Part shown: piece by piece, positions 34,367 through 42,413 of the stretch
Position numbering within the stretch: position 1 is the stretch's first letter
Layout of the letters: every line of letters starts with the position of its first letter
Assembly (NCBI GenBank): GCA_036524675.1
Contig: DATDBU010000075.1
Location: 1-58,231 of the forward strand
Reading direction: 5' to 3'
From: DATDAW01 sp036524675
Lineage (GTDB): Bacteria; Verrucomicrobiota; Verrucomicrobiia; Chthoniobacterales; DASVRZ01
DNA length: 58,231 bases
The notes under the pieces: generated by a model
Database searches by the model: none
Told to the model about the DNA's origin: nothing
The model's input: the letters and a program-made list of their open reading frames with translations, nothing else
Made by a program: the position numbers and the translations under genes

Positions 34367-34495
34367 GGGAGGACAGGCCGCTGGCCTGTTGTAACCGGCG
34401 GCTCGCCGGTCAGCTATGAACGTCTGCAGACTCGGATTGCCATTCGGCGAGCCGTCTCGCCACGGCGGGATTACAGGCCAGCGGCCCGTCCTCCC
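34367..34495. repeat. 129-base palindromic element with 23-base inverted ends
   Basis: The outer arms 34367-34389 and 34473-34495 are inverted copies, identical at 22 of 23 positions. Inside them GGCTCGCCG (about 34400-34408) and CGGCGAGCC (about 34446-34454) form a second inverted pair. The whole can fold into a cruciform or a long RNA hairpin. It contains no gene and sits between convergent tkt and hisC. The region 34243-34562 holds nothing else recognisable. It looks like a dispersed repeat or small non-autonomous element. Confidence 0.65.
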
Positions 34496-34562
34496 CAGCT
34501 CTGTCGAAAGGGCGTCGGTAGCCCCCAAGCCCTTCGCGCGGTAGCGCCGCGAGAACCGGTCC

Positions 34563-35681
34563 TTACGTGACCGCCAATGCGGCTTCGCGAATGATTGGCA
34601 GCTTTTCCAGTTCCTCAATAAACCGCCGATTCTGCGGCATCGTGCCGACAGACACGCGGATCCATTCCGGCAGTTTGTATTCGCCCATTGCCCGGATGAT
34701 GACGCCTTTTTTCAGGAGTGCTTTGAAAACCGCATTTCCATCGCCAACACGCACCAGGACAAAATTTGCGTGGCTGGGCACGAACTCCAGTCCGAGTCGC
34801 GTGAACTCCGCTTCCAGAAAATCGCGGCCTTCAAATGTGATCTGCCGGGTCCTGTTCACGTGATCTTCGTCCAGAATTCCAGCCAATGCGCCAGCTTGCG
34901 CAATGGCGTTTGCGTTGAACGGCTGCCGCGTTTTGTGCAGCACCGAGATCAGGTTTTCGTGGCCGAGGCCGTATCCGATGCGAAGGCTCGCGAGGCCCTG
35001 GATTTTGGAGAAAGTTCGCAAAATGACCACATTTTCGTGTGTTTTCAGGAACTTCACCGTGTCCGGCGGATGCTTCAAAAACTCGTAGTATGCCTCATCA
35101 AAAACGACGACAACACGCTCGGGCACCTTTTCGAGAAATCGCTCAATGGCCCCTTCGGAAACCAAGGTGCCCGTCGGGTTATTTGGATTTGCTACGAAAA
35201 TCAGAGCCGTGCGGTCCGTGATTGCCGCTGCCATTGCCTCCAGGTCATGCGTGAACCCGGGATCCGGCACTTCCACGGTGGTCGCGCCCTGCAATTTGGC
35301 CATAATCTTGTAAACGACGAAGGCGTGATCGGCGACAATGATCTCCGCTCCGGGATGCAAAAACGCGTGTCCCAGAAACTCAATGATCTCATTCGAGCCA
35401 TTGCCGAGGATGACGTTTGAAATCTCAAGCCCCGTCTTTTTCGCGATGGCTTCACGCAGATAATACCCGCCGCCATCCGGGTAGAAATGAGCCCGGTCGA
35501 GGGCTTCGATCATCGCTTTTTTGGCGAAAGGCGAGGGGCCGAGGGGGTTCTCGTTCGAGGCGAGTTTGATGATTTGCGACGGCTCGAGACCGAGCTCGCG
35601 GGCGACGTCCTCGATCGGCTTGCCAGGAACGTAGGCGACCAGATCGCGGAGTTGCGGGTTTGCGTAATCCCAGATTGACAT
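34563..35681 (-). CDS. hisC: Histidinol-phosphate aminotransferase
   Basis: PLP-dependent fold type I enzyme of histidine synthesis. The 372-residue product has LASNENPLGPSP, the aromatic-rich YPDGGGYYLREAIA, GNGSNEIIE, NPNNPTG (165-171), FDEAYYEF and the PLP-lysine motif TFSKIQGLASLRIGYG (Lys226). The C-terminal GEYKLPEWIRVSVGTMPQNRRFI is typical of HisC. No other his genes lie in the window. Related paralogs can act on aromatic amino acids, so its exact substrate carries some doubt. Confidence 0.9.
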   Translation of the reverse strand: MSIWDYANPQLRDLVAYVPGKPIEDVARELGLEPSQIIKLASNENPLGPSPFAKKAMIEALDRAHFYPDGGGYYLREAIAKKTGLEISNVILGNGSNEIIEFLGHAFLHPGAEIIVADHAFVVYKIMAKLQGATTVEVPDPGFTHDLEAMAAAITDRTALIFVANPNNPTGTLVSEGAIERFLEKVPERVVVVFDEAYYEFLKHPPDTVKFLKTHENVVILRTFSKIQGLASLRIGYGLGHENLISVLHKTRQPFNANAIAQAGALAGILDEDHVNRTRQITFEGRDFLEAEFTRLGLEFVPSHANFVLVRVGDGNAVFKALLKKGVIIRAMGEYKLPEWIRVSVGTMPQNRRFIEELEKLPIIREAALAVT

Positions 35682-35901
35682 CCAGTCACCTTAGCGGGGC
35701 GGTAAAAACTGGCAAGGCTCGGCAGGAGTCCTATTTGAACCATTTGGAGCGCGAAAAATGCGTCGCCAAACCTGACAATTCTGTAATCATTCATTCCACG
35801 CCTTGATGTATCCACGCCTATCGCGTTGTCTGGAAAATGGCCTCCATTTCAATCCAGCGTGCGCCGCAGCATTTTGCGGATGCCCATTCCCCTAACCACG
35901 C

Positions 35902-37413
35902 ATGAAGCAGTTTCCAGTCCTTGTCGTAGGCGCTGGACCAGCTGGACTTACCGCCGCATACGAGCTTTCCAAAGCAGGTATTCCGGTCACCGTTTTCGAA
36001 GCGGATGCGGAACGGGTGGGGGGCATTTCGCGTACGGTTTCGTATAACGGCTTTCATTTCGACATCGGCGGCCACCGTTTCTTTTCCAAGTCGAAGGAAA
36101 TCGAAGACCTGTGGACCGAGATTCTGCCGGACGACATGCTCATCCGTCCCCGCTCATCGCGGATCTTGTATCGAGGCAAGTTTTTCTCTTATCCGCTGAA
36201 GGCTTTTGAAGCGCTGATGAAACTCGGGATTTGGGAGTCGTTCGTTTGTATTCTTTCCTACCTGAAAGCGCGTGTTTTCCCCGTTAAAAATCCGGAGAAT
36301 TTCGAGCAATGGGTAAGCAACCAATTCGGCGAACGCCTTTTCCGGATTTTTTTCAAAACGTATACCGAGAAGGTGTGGGGAATGGATTGCAAAGCGATCT
36401 CAGCCGATTGGGCCGCGCAGCGCATTAAAGGCTTGTCGTTGATGACGGCGGCCCTCAACGCGCTTTTGCCCAAAAAGAAGCCAAAAGAAAATGGGCCAGT
36501 CGTTAAAACGCTCATTGATTCGTTCCGATATCCCCGTCGCGGTCCCGGGATGATGTGGGAAGCTTGCGCGGCCCGAATCCGCGAGATGGGTGGGCGCGTC
36601 GAAATGGGACGCAGCGTTGTAAAATGTGTTCATGATCCCGAGACGAAAACGTGGGAAATCGTCAGCCGCGACGCGTCGGGAACGGAGCATGTGGACACTG
36701 GCGCACACGTCATCTCGACGGCGCCTGTGCGAGAGCTCGCGACCATGCTCGAGCCAGCGCCTTCGCAAACGGCTCGCGATGCTGCCGCGCAATTGCGCTA
36801 CCGCGATTTCATCACCGTCGTGCTTATGCTCAAGGAGCGTAACGTGTTTGCCGACAACTGGATATATGTTCACGAACCCCACGTGCTGGTCGGTCGAATC
36901 CAGAACTTCAAATCCTGGTCACCCGAGATGGTGCCTGATCCGTCGCTCGCCTGTTATGGCTTGGAATACTTTTGTTTCGAACATACGGGTCTCTGGAAAA
37001 TGAGTGACACGGAGCTCGAGGCGCTCGCGAAAAAGGAAATTGTCCAACTGGGCCTCGCTGCGGACGCCGATATCGTGGATGCCCACGTTGTCCGGCAGAA
37101 AAAGGCGTATCCAGTTTATGACGACAGCTACGCCGCGCACATGGATGTCATTCGCGAGGAACTGGAAGCCCGTTATCCCACGCTCCATATGGTCGGTCGC
37201 AATGGCATGCATAAATACAATAATCAGGATCACTCCATGATGACTGCACTGCTGTGTGCTCGTAATATTCTGGCTGGGAGGAAGATACACGACATCTGGC
37301 AGGTAAACGAGGATGCGGAATATCACGAAGCCGGTACGCGCGGTGGCTCGTCCGTTTCCGGATTGCGGGCAGTGCCTCAGCCGGCACGTTCCACCGAGAA
37401 AGCGGTCCATTGA
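35902..37413 (+). CDS. FAD-dependent oxidoreductase (amine oxidase/UDP-galactopyranose-mutase-like)
   Basis: The 503-residue protein begins with an FAD dinucleotide-binding motif VVGAGPAGLTAAYELSKAG (GxGxxG at 10-15), then FEADAERVGGISRTV, FDIGGHRFFSKSKEI and NQFGERLFRIFFKTYTEKVWG. The motifs follow UDP-galactopyranose mutase and phytoene desaturase-like enzymes. Relatives of this exact type are often next to sugar-transferase genes and are annotated only as NAD(P)/FAD-dependent oxidoreductases. The C-terminus has LHMVGRNGMHKYNNQDHSMMTALL, which closes the FAD site. It is followed after 22 bases by a glycosyltransferase-like membrane protein, probably an operon for cell-surface or lipid-linked glycan work. 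Confidence 0.8.
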   Translation: MKQFPVLVVGAGPAGLTAAYELSKAGIPVTVFEADAERVGGISRTVSYNGFHFDIGGHRFFSKSKEIEDLWTEILPDDMLIRPRSSRILYRGKFFSYPLKAFEALMKLGIWESFVCILSYLKARVFPVKNPENFEQWVSNQFGERLFRIFFKTYTEKVWGMDCKAISADWAAQRIKGLSLMTAALNALLPKKKPKENGPVVKTLIDSFRYPRRGPGMMWEACAARIREMGGRVEMGRSVVKCVHDPETKTWEIVSRDASGTEHVDTGAHVISTAPVRELATMLEPAPSQTARDAAAQLRYRDFITVVLMLKERNVFADNWIYVHEPHVLVGRIQNFKSWSPEMVPDPSLACYGLEYFCFEHTGLWKMSDTELEALAKKEIVQLGLAADADIVDAHVVRQKKAYPVYDDSYAAHMDVIREELEARYPTLHMVGRNGMHKYNNQDHSMMTALLCARNILAGRKIHDIWQVNEDAEYHEAGTRGGSSVSGLRAVPQPARSTEKAVH

Positions 37414-37435
37414 TTTCGCAATTGTCCGTTCGGAA

Positions 37436-38980
37436 ATGAACCTTGCAACAGATGCGAAGGGACACCGGCCGCGTGTTTCCTGGCCGACATTTCTGAGCCT
37501 CGTCGCGATATTTTTTACGGCAGCAATTCCGTTTGTCCTGACGCTGGCGCTGACTTCGCCGCAAAGTCATGACGAGGACCAGCACATCGCTGCCGGTGCT
37601 CTCGTTGCGCGCGAGGGGCTCCTGCCTTACCGCGATTTTCCATGCCTGCATACGCCGAATCTCGCGCTTCTTTACGGCGTCATTTTCCGTGAAACCGACT
37701 ATCTGATGCTTTCCGCGCGGCTTGTATCTGCAGCGTCAGCTGCAGCGATTGTGGGTCTTGTTGCGGCAATTGCGTGGGCGGCATTTCGTAATCGTGGTCG
37801 CATCGTGGCGTGGCTTGCCGCTGTTGGCGCAGCGGTTCTCTGTCTGTTTTCCAAAAGCTTCGCGACAACCACGGGCCTCGCGTGGAACCAGGAGCTATCG
37901 TTGTTGCTCGCTTTGGTGGCTGGCGTCACACTCTGGATCGGCGTCCGCGATGGCAAGCCTGGGTGGCTTTTTGTCGCCGGTCTGTTCGCAGGCCTGGCGA
38001 TTGGAACTCGCGTCACCTATGCACCGCTGCTCGCGCCTTTTGGGCTGACCGTCTTGTTCGGAGGACCGCGGGAATTAGGAAAAATCGTTAGCCGGGTCTG
38101 CTGGTTCTGCGGCGGATGTGTCGTTGGCTTCCTGCCTGTAATCGTTCTCTGGACGCTGGCTCCTGAGGCGGCGAAGTTCGGGATTCTCGATTTCGCCAAG
38201 GCCAACATCGACTACCGGGTTGCGACGGGTGAGCCGCGAACCATGACTTTCTTGAAAAAAGTCCGCTTCTTCTTCAAAGAAATCGTTAGAGAAGATTTTC
38301 CGCTTTACCTTGCGGCTCTCATTCCGTTCGCAGCTGTGATGTTCGTTCTTCGCAGGCGGCTCTCGCTCGTCTTGTGGTATTTGCTGGTCCTCTTACCGTT
38401 TGTTCTTTGGGGGGCCATGGCGCCATCGCCGTTGTTTGATCAGTATTTTTACCCTTTTGCGCCCTTTCTGACATTGTGTGCGGTCGCCAGCCTAAGTGCG
38501 CTTCCATGGGACCGAAAGCATCTCCTGTGGGTCCCGGTACTTTGCGGGATTATGGCGGTGCTATCGATCGTTCGCGTCGCAGAGGAGTATGGGAAGATGG
38601 ACCGATTGGAAGAGGCGGAGGACTGGACGCCGATAGAGCAGCATGAAACCGGCCGTGACTACCGGAGAATCGTCGGCGACGGTCGGGTGCTGACCCTTGC
38701 GCCGGCCGTGGCGGTCGAAGGCGGAATGCCTATTTATCCGGAATTCGCCGCCGGTCCATTCGCATGGCGTGTTTCGGAGTATGTCGATCCCGGCAAGGCT
38801 GCCCGGATCGGCCTGGTAACGCCCCACACGCTGCCGGCTCTGCTTCAGAAAAGCCCGCCCGCTGCTGTTGTCCTTCAAGCTGAGAAAGGCCTCGAAAATG
38901 AATTTCGAGCCTGGGTAGAAAGCCGTCGGTTTGCCCCTGTTCGAGCGAGCGATGGGCATGACATCTGGCGGCTCAAGTAA
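37436..38980 (+). CDS. ArnT/GT39-like multi-spanning glycosyltransferase
   Basis: A 514-residue integral membrane protein. The first TM helix (TFLSLVAIFFTAAIPFVLTLAL) leads into an outer loop with SPQSHDEDQHIAAGALVAREGLLPYRDF. This acidic pair and the YRDF segment are the mark of polyprenyl-phosphate-sugar-using GT-C enzymes of the PMT/ArnT type. At least eight further hydrophobic segments follow. The C-terminal soluble part, about residues 385-514, is unassigned. I chose ATG 37436 because the longer frame overlaps the upstream gene by about 100 bases without family support. Confidence 0.7.
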   Translation: MNLATDAKGHRPRVSWPTFLSLVAIFFTAAIPFVLTLALTSPQSHDEDQHIAAGALVAREGLLPYRDFPCLHTPNLALLYGVIFRETDYLMLSARLVSAASAAAIVGLVAAIAWAAFRNRGRIVAWLAAVGAAVLCLFSKSFATTTGLAWNQELSLLLALVAGVTLWIGVRDGKPGWLFVAGLFAGLAIGTRVTYAPLLAPFGLTVLFGGPRELGKIVSRVCWFCGGCVVGFLPVIVLWTLAPEAAKFGILDFAKANIDYRVATGEPRTMTFLKKVRFFFKEIVREDFPLYLAALIPFAAVMFVLRRRLSLVLWYLLVLLPFVLWGAMAPSPLFDQYFYPFAPFLTLCAVASLSALPWDRKHLLWVPVLCGIMAVLSIVRVAEEYGKMDRLEEAEDWTPIEQHETGRDYRRIVGDGRVLTLAPAVAVEGGMPIYPEFAAGPFAWRVSEYVDPGKAARIGLVTPHTLPALLQKSPPAAVVLQAEKGLENEFRAWVESRRFAPVRASDGHDIWRLK

Positions 38981-39027
38981 AAGGGCGCCGGATGCGGGTC
39001 CGGCCCATTATGGCAATCGCTTCGACG

Positions 39028-41394
39028 TTACTGGATCAGCTTTTCCAGTGCAGGATCGGGCTGGGCGCCCAAAGCTGTAGCCTTTTGGTAATTCTCGCGG
39101 GCCGGCTTGATTGCAGGTGGGCGAGCGGTGGCGTAAACGACGGCGAGGTTGAAATAGGCGCTCGCGTATTGGGGATTAAGGGCGATGGCTTTTTGAAGCT
39201 CTTTGACGGCCTGATCAGATTGGCCCTTTTTGCTGGCAGCGATACCGAGGTAGTTGTAAGCCGTCGGATTGTTCGGGTCTAGTGATAGCGAGTCCTGAAG
39301 GACACGGGTGGCGGCATCCCATTTCCCTTGGTGATAATAGACGATGCCGAGGGTGCAGCGGGAAATGTAATCCTTTGGGCCAACGGCAACGGCTTTTTGG
39401 AGGACGTCCTCGGCATCGCGATAATTCTTTTGCCGAAAAAACGTGACGCCGAGGCCGGAGAGAGCTGCAAGATTCTCTGGTTGGAGCTCGAGTGCTTCGC
39501 TATAGAGGCGTTCTGCCTTGGAAAAGTCCCCCTTATCCAGGGCAGTTCTGGCGTTGGCAACTTTGGCGGCGGCCTGCTCCTCCGAGGTTGGGACGTCAGA
39601 AGGAGGGGGATTAGCGGTGAGAGCGCCCGTTGCGGCGGCTTTTGACGCTGCGACGGCTGCGGTAGCCGTTGGGGTTGTCTGCTGGATGAGCTCGACGGAG
39701 AGCCCGGAAGTTTTGGAGCTGGAGTCGAAGTAGGAAAGTTCGGAATCGGTGAAGAGATCCCGCTCCTTGTCATCAAGCTTCAGGCTGATATTGCCAAGGA
39801 CGTCAACCTGGTCCAGCAATGACTGGGATTTGCCTTCGACTTTGGCGAGTTCTTCGAGAAGGACCTGGCTAGCTTGGTTGCGTTTGATCTGATCCTGGAG
39901 GCTGCGAAGCACGATGTCGCGTAAAAGCGTATTCTCGTCCTGGATTTTCGCGAGGTCTTGGGGGCGGGCACCGGTTTTTTTGGCTTCGGCGAGGGCCTTG
40001 TCGGAGGCAGCGGATTGAGTGGCGAGCTGAGTTTTCAGATCAGCGGCCGCCTTCTCTTCCGAAGCGATCTGTTTTCGGGCGCTGGCCAGTTGTGACTGAA
40101 CGTCGAGAATCTGCTGTTTCAATTGCGCGACTTCCTCAGGAGCCGGACGGCCAGAAAGAACCGCGAGCTGCTTCTCGGCTTCAGCGAGTTTGACGGTGAG
40201 CGAGGCGTTGCTTTCAGCGAGCTTGGCGGCTTTTTCCTGATCCGCCTTTGCTTTTTCGACGGTCGCCAGAAGCGCGCCTCTCGCGTTGAGGGCTTCGTCG
40301 CGTTCCGCGCTTGCTTTGGCTGCGAGTTGATTGGAGGACGTTTGATCGGCCTTTGCCTTGTCCAGGTCGGCAACGGCTTTGTCGCGTGACTGAAGGGCTT
40401 CGTCTTTTTCTTTGAGAGCGGTGTCCCGTTCGGTTGTAGCCGTGGCAACGAGCTGACTGGATGACGTTTGATCGGTTTTTGCTTTGTCCAGGTCTGCGAC
40501 GGCCTTTTCGCGCGCTTGAACGGCTTCGCCCTTTTCTTTGAGAGCGACGTCGCGTTCAGCTGTCGCCTTGGCGGCTGATGCGTTGGAGGTAACGACTTTG
40601 CCAGCGAGGTCGGCCGCTTCATCTTCGACCAAATCGACATCTGCAAGGTGTTCGTCGATCTGGCTACGAAGTTTGGCGATCGTGACCCGCGCGGCCTCCA
40701 GATCTCGTTCCACGGTCGTTCTGTTGGATGACGATGCCTGAAAACGATCCTCTGCTTGAGCAAGTTGAGAACGAAGCTCAGCCACCTGGATACGATTCTG
40801 GTCGGCACGCTGGAGCGCCTGCTGCAGATTTCGAGCGCCCTGATCGTTCTTCCGCGTGAGCGTCTGATTTTGCTGGCGGAGACGCGCGATCTCGAGGCGG
40901 CTTTCGGAAAGTTGCCGGCGAAGTTCTTCGAGTTCGGAGCCGGAAGGTCTGGTTGGTGTGTATGAATCCGCAGCAGCTGTGTCATTGGATTCTACTGAAG
41001 CGGCTGGCGAGAGATCGCCTGGAACCGGTGGAAGCGTGTCGGTGGGTAGATCAGGTTCGATGATACCGGGCCCTGGAGTGGCATTGAAGTCGTTGTCGCG
41101 CCTGGTCTGCGCCTGGAGATCGGCGATTTTCTGGCTGGTTTTTTTGGAGCGGTATTCAATGACCAGCGGTTGCCAGTTTGGGCTGTTGCTGCGGATCTGA
41201 TCGAGAACGCCACCGGCGAATTTGTACTGTTTAAGGGCCTCTGTGGTTTTGCCGTTGGTTTCGAGTTTTTCGGCCGTCTGAATAGCCATGTAGGCCTTGA
41301 GAAAAAGGTCCGACGGATCCTGGCCCGCAGCCAGGACCTGCGACGTAAATGCCAGGGCGGCACAGATGGAAGCCAGGGGGAGAGAACGCTTCAT
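39028..41394 (-). CDS. Secreted coiled-coil and TPR protein with near-identical internal repeats
   Basis: A 788-residue protein with a signal peptide (MKRSLPLASICAALAFTSQV, cleavage after LAA). A TPR-like helical part (30-80) and a Pro/Asp-rich linker (100-150) come next. A long coiled coil covers 150-545, including a 42-residue repeat ERDxALKEKxEAxQxRxKAVADLDKAKxDQTSSxQL at 280-321 and 322-363, with a degenerate third copy. An Ala/Thr-rich hinge (565-600) leads to C-terminal TPRs (605-775: AERLYSEALELQPENLAALSGLG, DPNNPTAYNYLGIAASKKG). No enzymatic motif is visible. A periplasmic scaffold is plausible; the function is unknown. Confidence 0.75.
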   Translation of the reverse strand: MKRSLPLASICAALAFTSQVLAAGQDPSDLFLKAYMAIQTAEKLETNGKTTEALKQYKFAGGVLDQIRSNSPNWQPLVIEYRSKKTSQKIADLQAQTRRDNDFNATPGPGIIEPDLPTDTLPPVPGDLSPAASVESNDTAAADSYTPTRPSGSELEELRRQLSESRLEIARLRQQNQTLTRKNDQGARNLQQALQRADQNRIQVAELRSQLAQAEDRFQASSSNRTTVERDLEAARVTIAKLRSQIDEHLADVDLVEDEAADLAGKVVTSNASAAKATAERDVALKEKGEAVQAREKAVADLDKAKTDQTSSSQLVATATTERDTALKEKDEALQSRDKAVADLDKAKADQTSSNQLAAKASAERDEALNARGALLATVEKAKADQEKAAKLAESNASLTVKLAEAEKQLAVLSGRPAPEEVAQLKQQILDVQSQLASARKQIASEEKAAADLKTQLATQSAASDKALAEAKKTGARPQDLAKIQDENTLLRDIVLRSLQDQIKRNQASQVLLEELAKVEGKSQSLLDQVDVLGNISLKLDDKERDLFTDSELSYFDSSSKTSGLSVELIQQTTPTATAAVAASKAAATGALTANPPPSDVPTSEEQAAAKVANARTALDKGDFSKAERLYSEALELQPENLAALSGLGVTFFRQKNYRDAEDVLQKAVAVGPKDYISRCTLGIVYYHQGKWDAATRVLQDSLSLDPNNPTAYNYLGIAASKKGQSDQAVKELQKAIALNPQYASAYFNLAVVYATARPPAIKPARENYQKATALGAQPDPALEKLIQ
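40180..40557 (-). repeat. 126-base tandem repeat inside the coiled-coil gene
   Basis: The DNA behind residues 280-405 of the secreted coiled-coil protein repeats with a 126-base (42-codon) period. Two copies are highly similar and the third is degenerate. Lengths are multiples of three, so the frame survives copy-number change. The similarity at DNA level suggests recent duplication or continuing recombination. Confidence 0.7.
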
Positions 41395-41550
41395 GTTTTT
41401 TGAGGCGGCGGCGAAAATATCCTATTGCGTTCGGCTTGGCAAGCGTTTGGAAATCGTGTCAATGGCTGGTTTAAGGAGAGGCTCGTCCCGCCAAGACTTT
41501 TGTCTTACTTTTTACCTTAAATGTGCTCTGCGGAACTGACCGCAGTGTAA

Positions 41551-41576
41551 GTTCACGTTAAGGAGCAGGAATAAAG
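41551..41576 (+). repeat. Copy of the GTTCAxGTTAAxGAGCAGGA repeat
   Basis: A 26-base unit that matches 46694-46719 at most positions (four visible differences, aligned without gaps). It sits in the 316-base non-coding stretch 41395-41710 between the divergent coiled-coil and HNH genes. Apart from this unit, a possible promoter at 41641 and a GC-rich run with GGCCGGCTGGGGCGGCC, I see nothing in that stretch. Confidence 0.5.
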
Positions 41577-41640
41577 AGACCACGCCAAGAAATCACGCCA
41601 AACCCCGCCAAGCCTGCGGGCCGGCTGGGGCGGCCAGTGA

Positions 41641-41669
41641 TTGACACGCTTTGGGCCGGATGATAGCTT
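41641..41669 (+). promoter_or_regulatory. Candidate sigma-70-type promoter for the HNH gene
   Basis: TTGACA (41641-41646) is a perfect -35 box. It is followed after 17 bases by TAGCTT (41664-41669), which matches the -10 consensus only partly. The distance to the ATG at 41711 is about 40 bases. The good -35 and correct spacing carry the call; the -10 does not. Confidence 0.35.
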
Positions 41670-41710
41670 CCGCGCGTTTTCCGCGCTTAAACAAGGACTT
41701 AGGACCTTAC

Positions 41711-42322
41711 ATGCAGGCAACTCTCGAACATCCTGTGCTGGTGCTTAACCGGCTTTGGCAGGCAGTGAATATCTGTAGTGTGAAGCGCGCATTCACGTTG
41801 CTCTTCCAACGTCAGGCGCAGGTGGTTTTCGCGGAAGAGGGTAGCGATTTTGCCACTCACGACTTCGATAGCTGGCGGGATGTTTCCGAACGGAATCCGG
41901 AACCGGAAATGGTGAAGACGGTGCATTTTTCGGTGCGAATTCCGCGGGTGATCGTCCTGATGCTTTTCGATCGTCTGCCGAAAAAAGAGGTTAAATTTAC
42001 ACGGCACAACATCTTCGAGCGCGATAAGAATACCTGCCAGTATTGTGGCAAGGTATTCGACCGGAAAGACTTGAATCTGGATCACGTCATTCCGCGCGAC
42101 AAAGGAGGATTGACGACGTGGGAGAACGTCGTTTGTTCGTGCATTAAGTGTAACACGCGCAAAGGCAATCACTTGCAGCACGAGGTTAACATGCATCTGA
42201 TCCGTAAACCGAAACGGCCGAAGTGGCGGCCATTTGCCCACCTAACAGTTTCGGGGCTGCAGCACGACAGTTGGAAACATTTTATCGATCTGGCGTATTG
42301 GAACGTCGAGTTGGGCGATTAG
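41711..42322 (+). CDS. HNH endonuclease-family protein
   Basis: A 203-residue protein with a central zinc-bound HNH domain: a first knuckle NTCQYCGKVF, the catalytic core LNLDHVIPRDKGGLTTWENVV, and a second knuckle SCIKCNTRKGNH. This layout (CxxC, DHVIPRSKGG-like, CxxCNxxKG) is that of a stand-alone HNH family widespread in bacteria; its biological role is not known. The N-terminal 90 residues (LNRLWQAVNICSVKRAFTLLFQ) are also conserved in that family. An AAGGA ribosome site precedes ATG 41711. There is no intron or phage context. Confidence 0.85.
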   Translation: MQATLEHPVLVLNRLWQAVNICSVKRAFTLLFQRQAQVVFAEEGSDFATHDFDSWRDVSERNPEPEMVKTVHFSVRIPRVIVLMLFDRLPKKEVKFTRHNIFERDKNTCQYCGKVFDRKDLNLDHVIPRDKGGLTTWENVVCSCIKCNTRKGNHLQHEVNMHLIRKPKRPKWRPFAHLTVSGLQHDSWKHFIDLAYWNVELGD

Positions 42323-42413
42323 TAGCCGCCGTCGGCAGTTTTTATCACGCTAAGTAGCCTTAGGATTGGCCGTTTTATGCGTCCGGACCGGCTCCTCCAG
42401 CGAATTTCCAGAT

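Noticed and set aside
42377..42413. ATG at 42377 as the start of the secreted unknown at 42414
   Set aside because: It is in a different frame from the conserved signal peptide and soon yields a Cys/Arg-rich nonsense sequence. A frameshift is possible but not supported.
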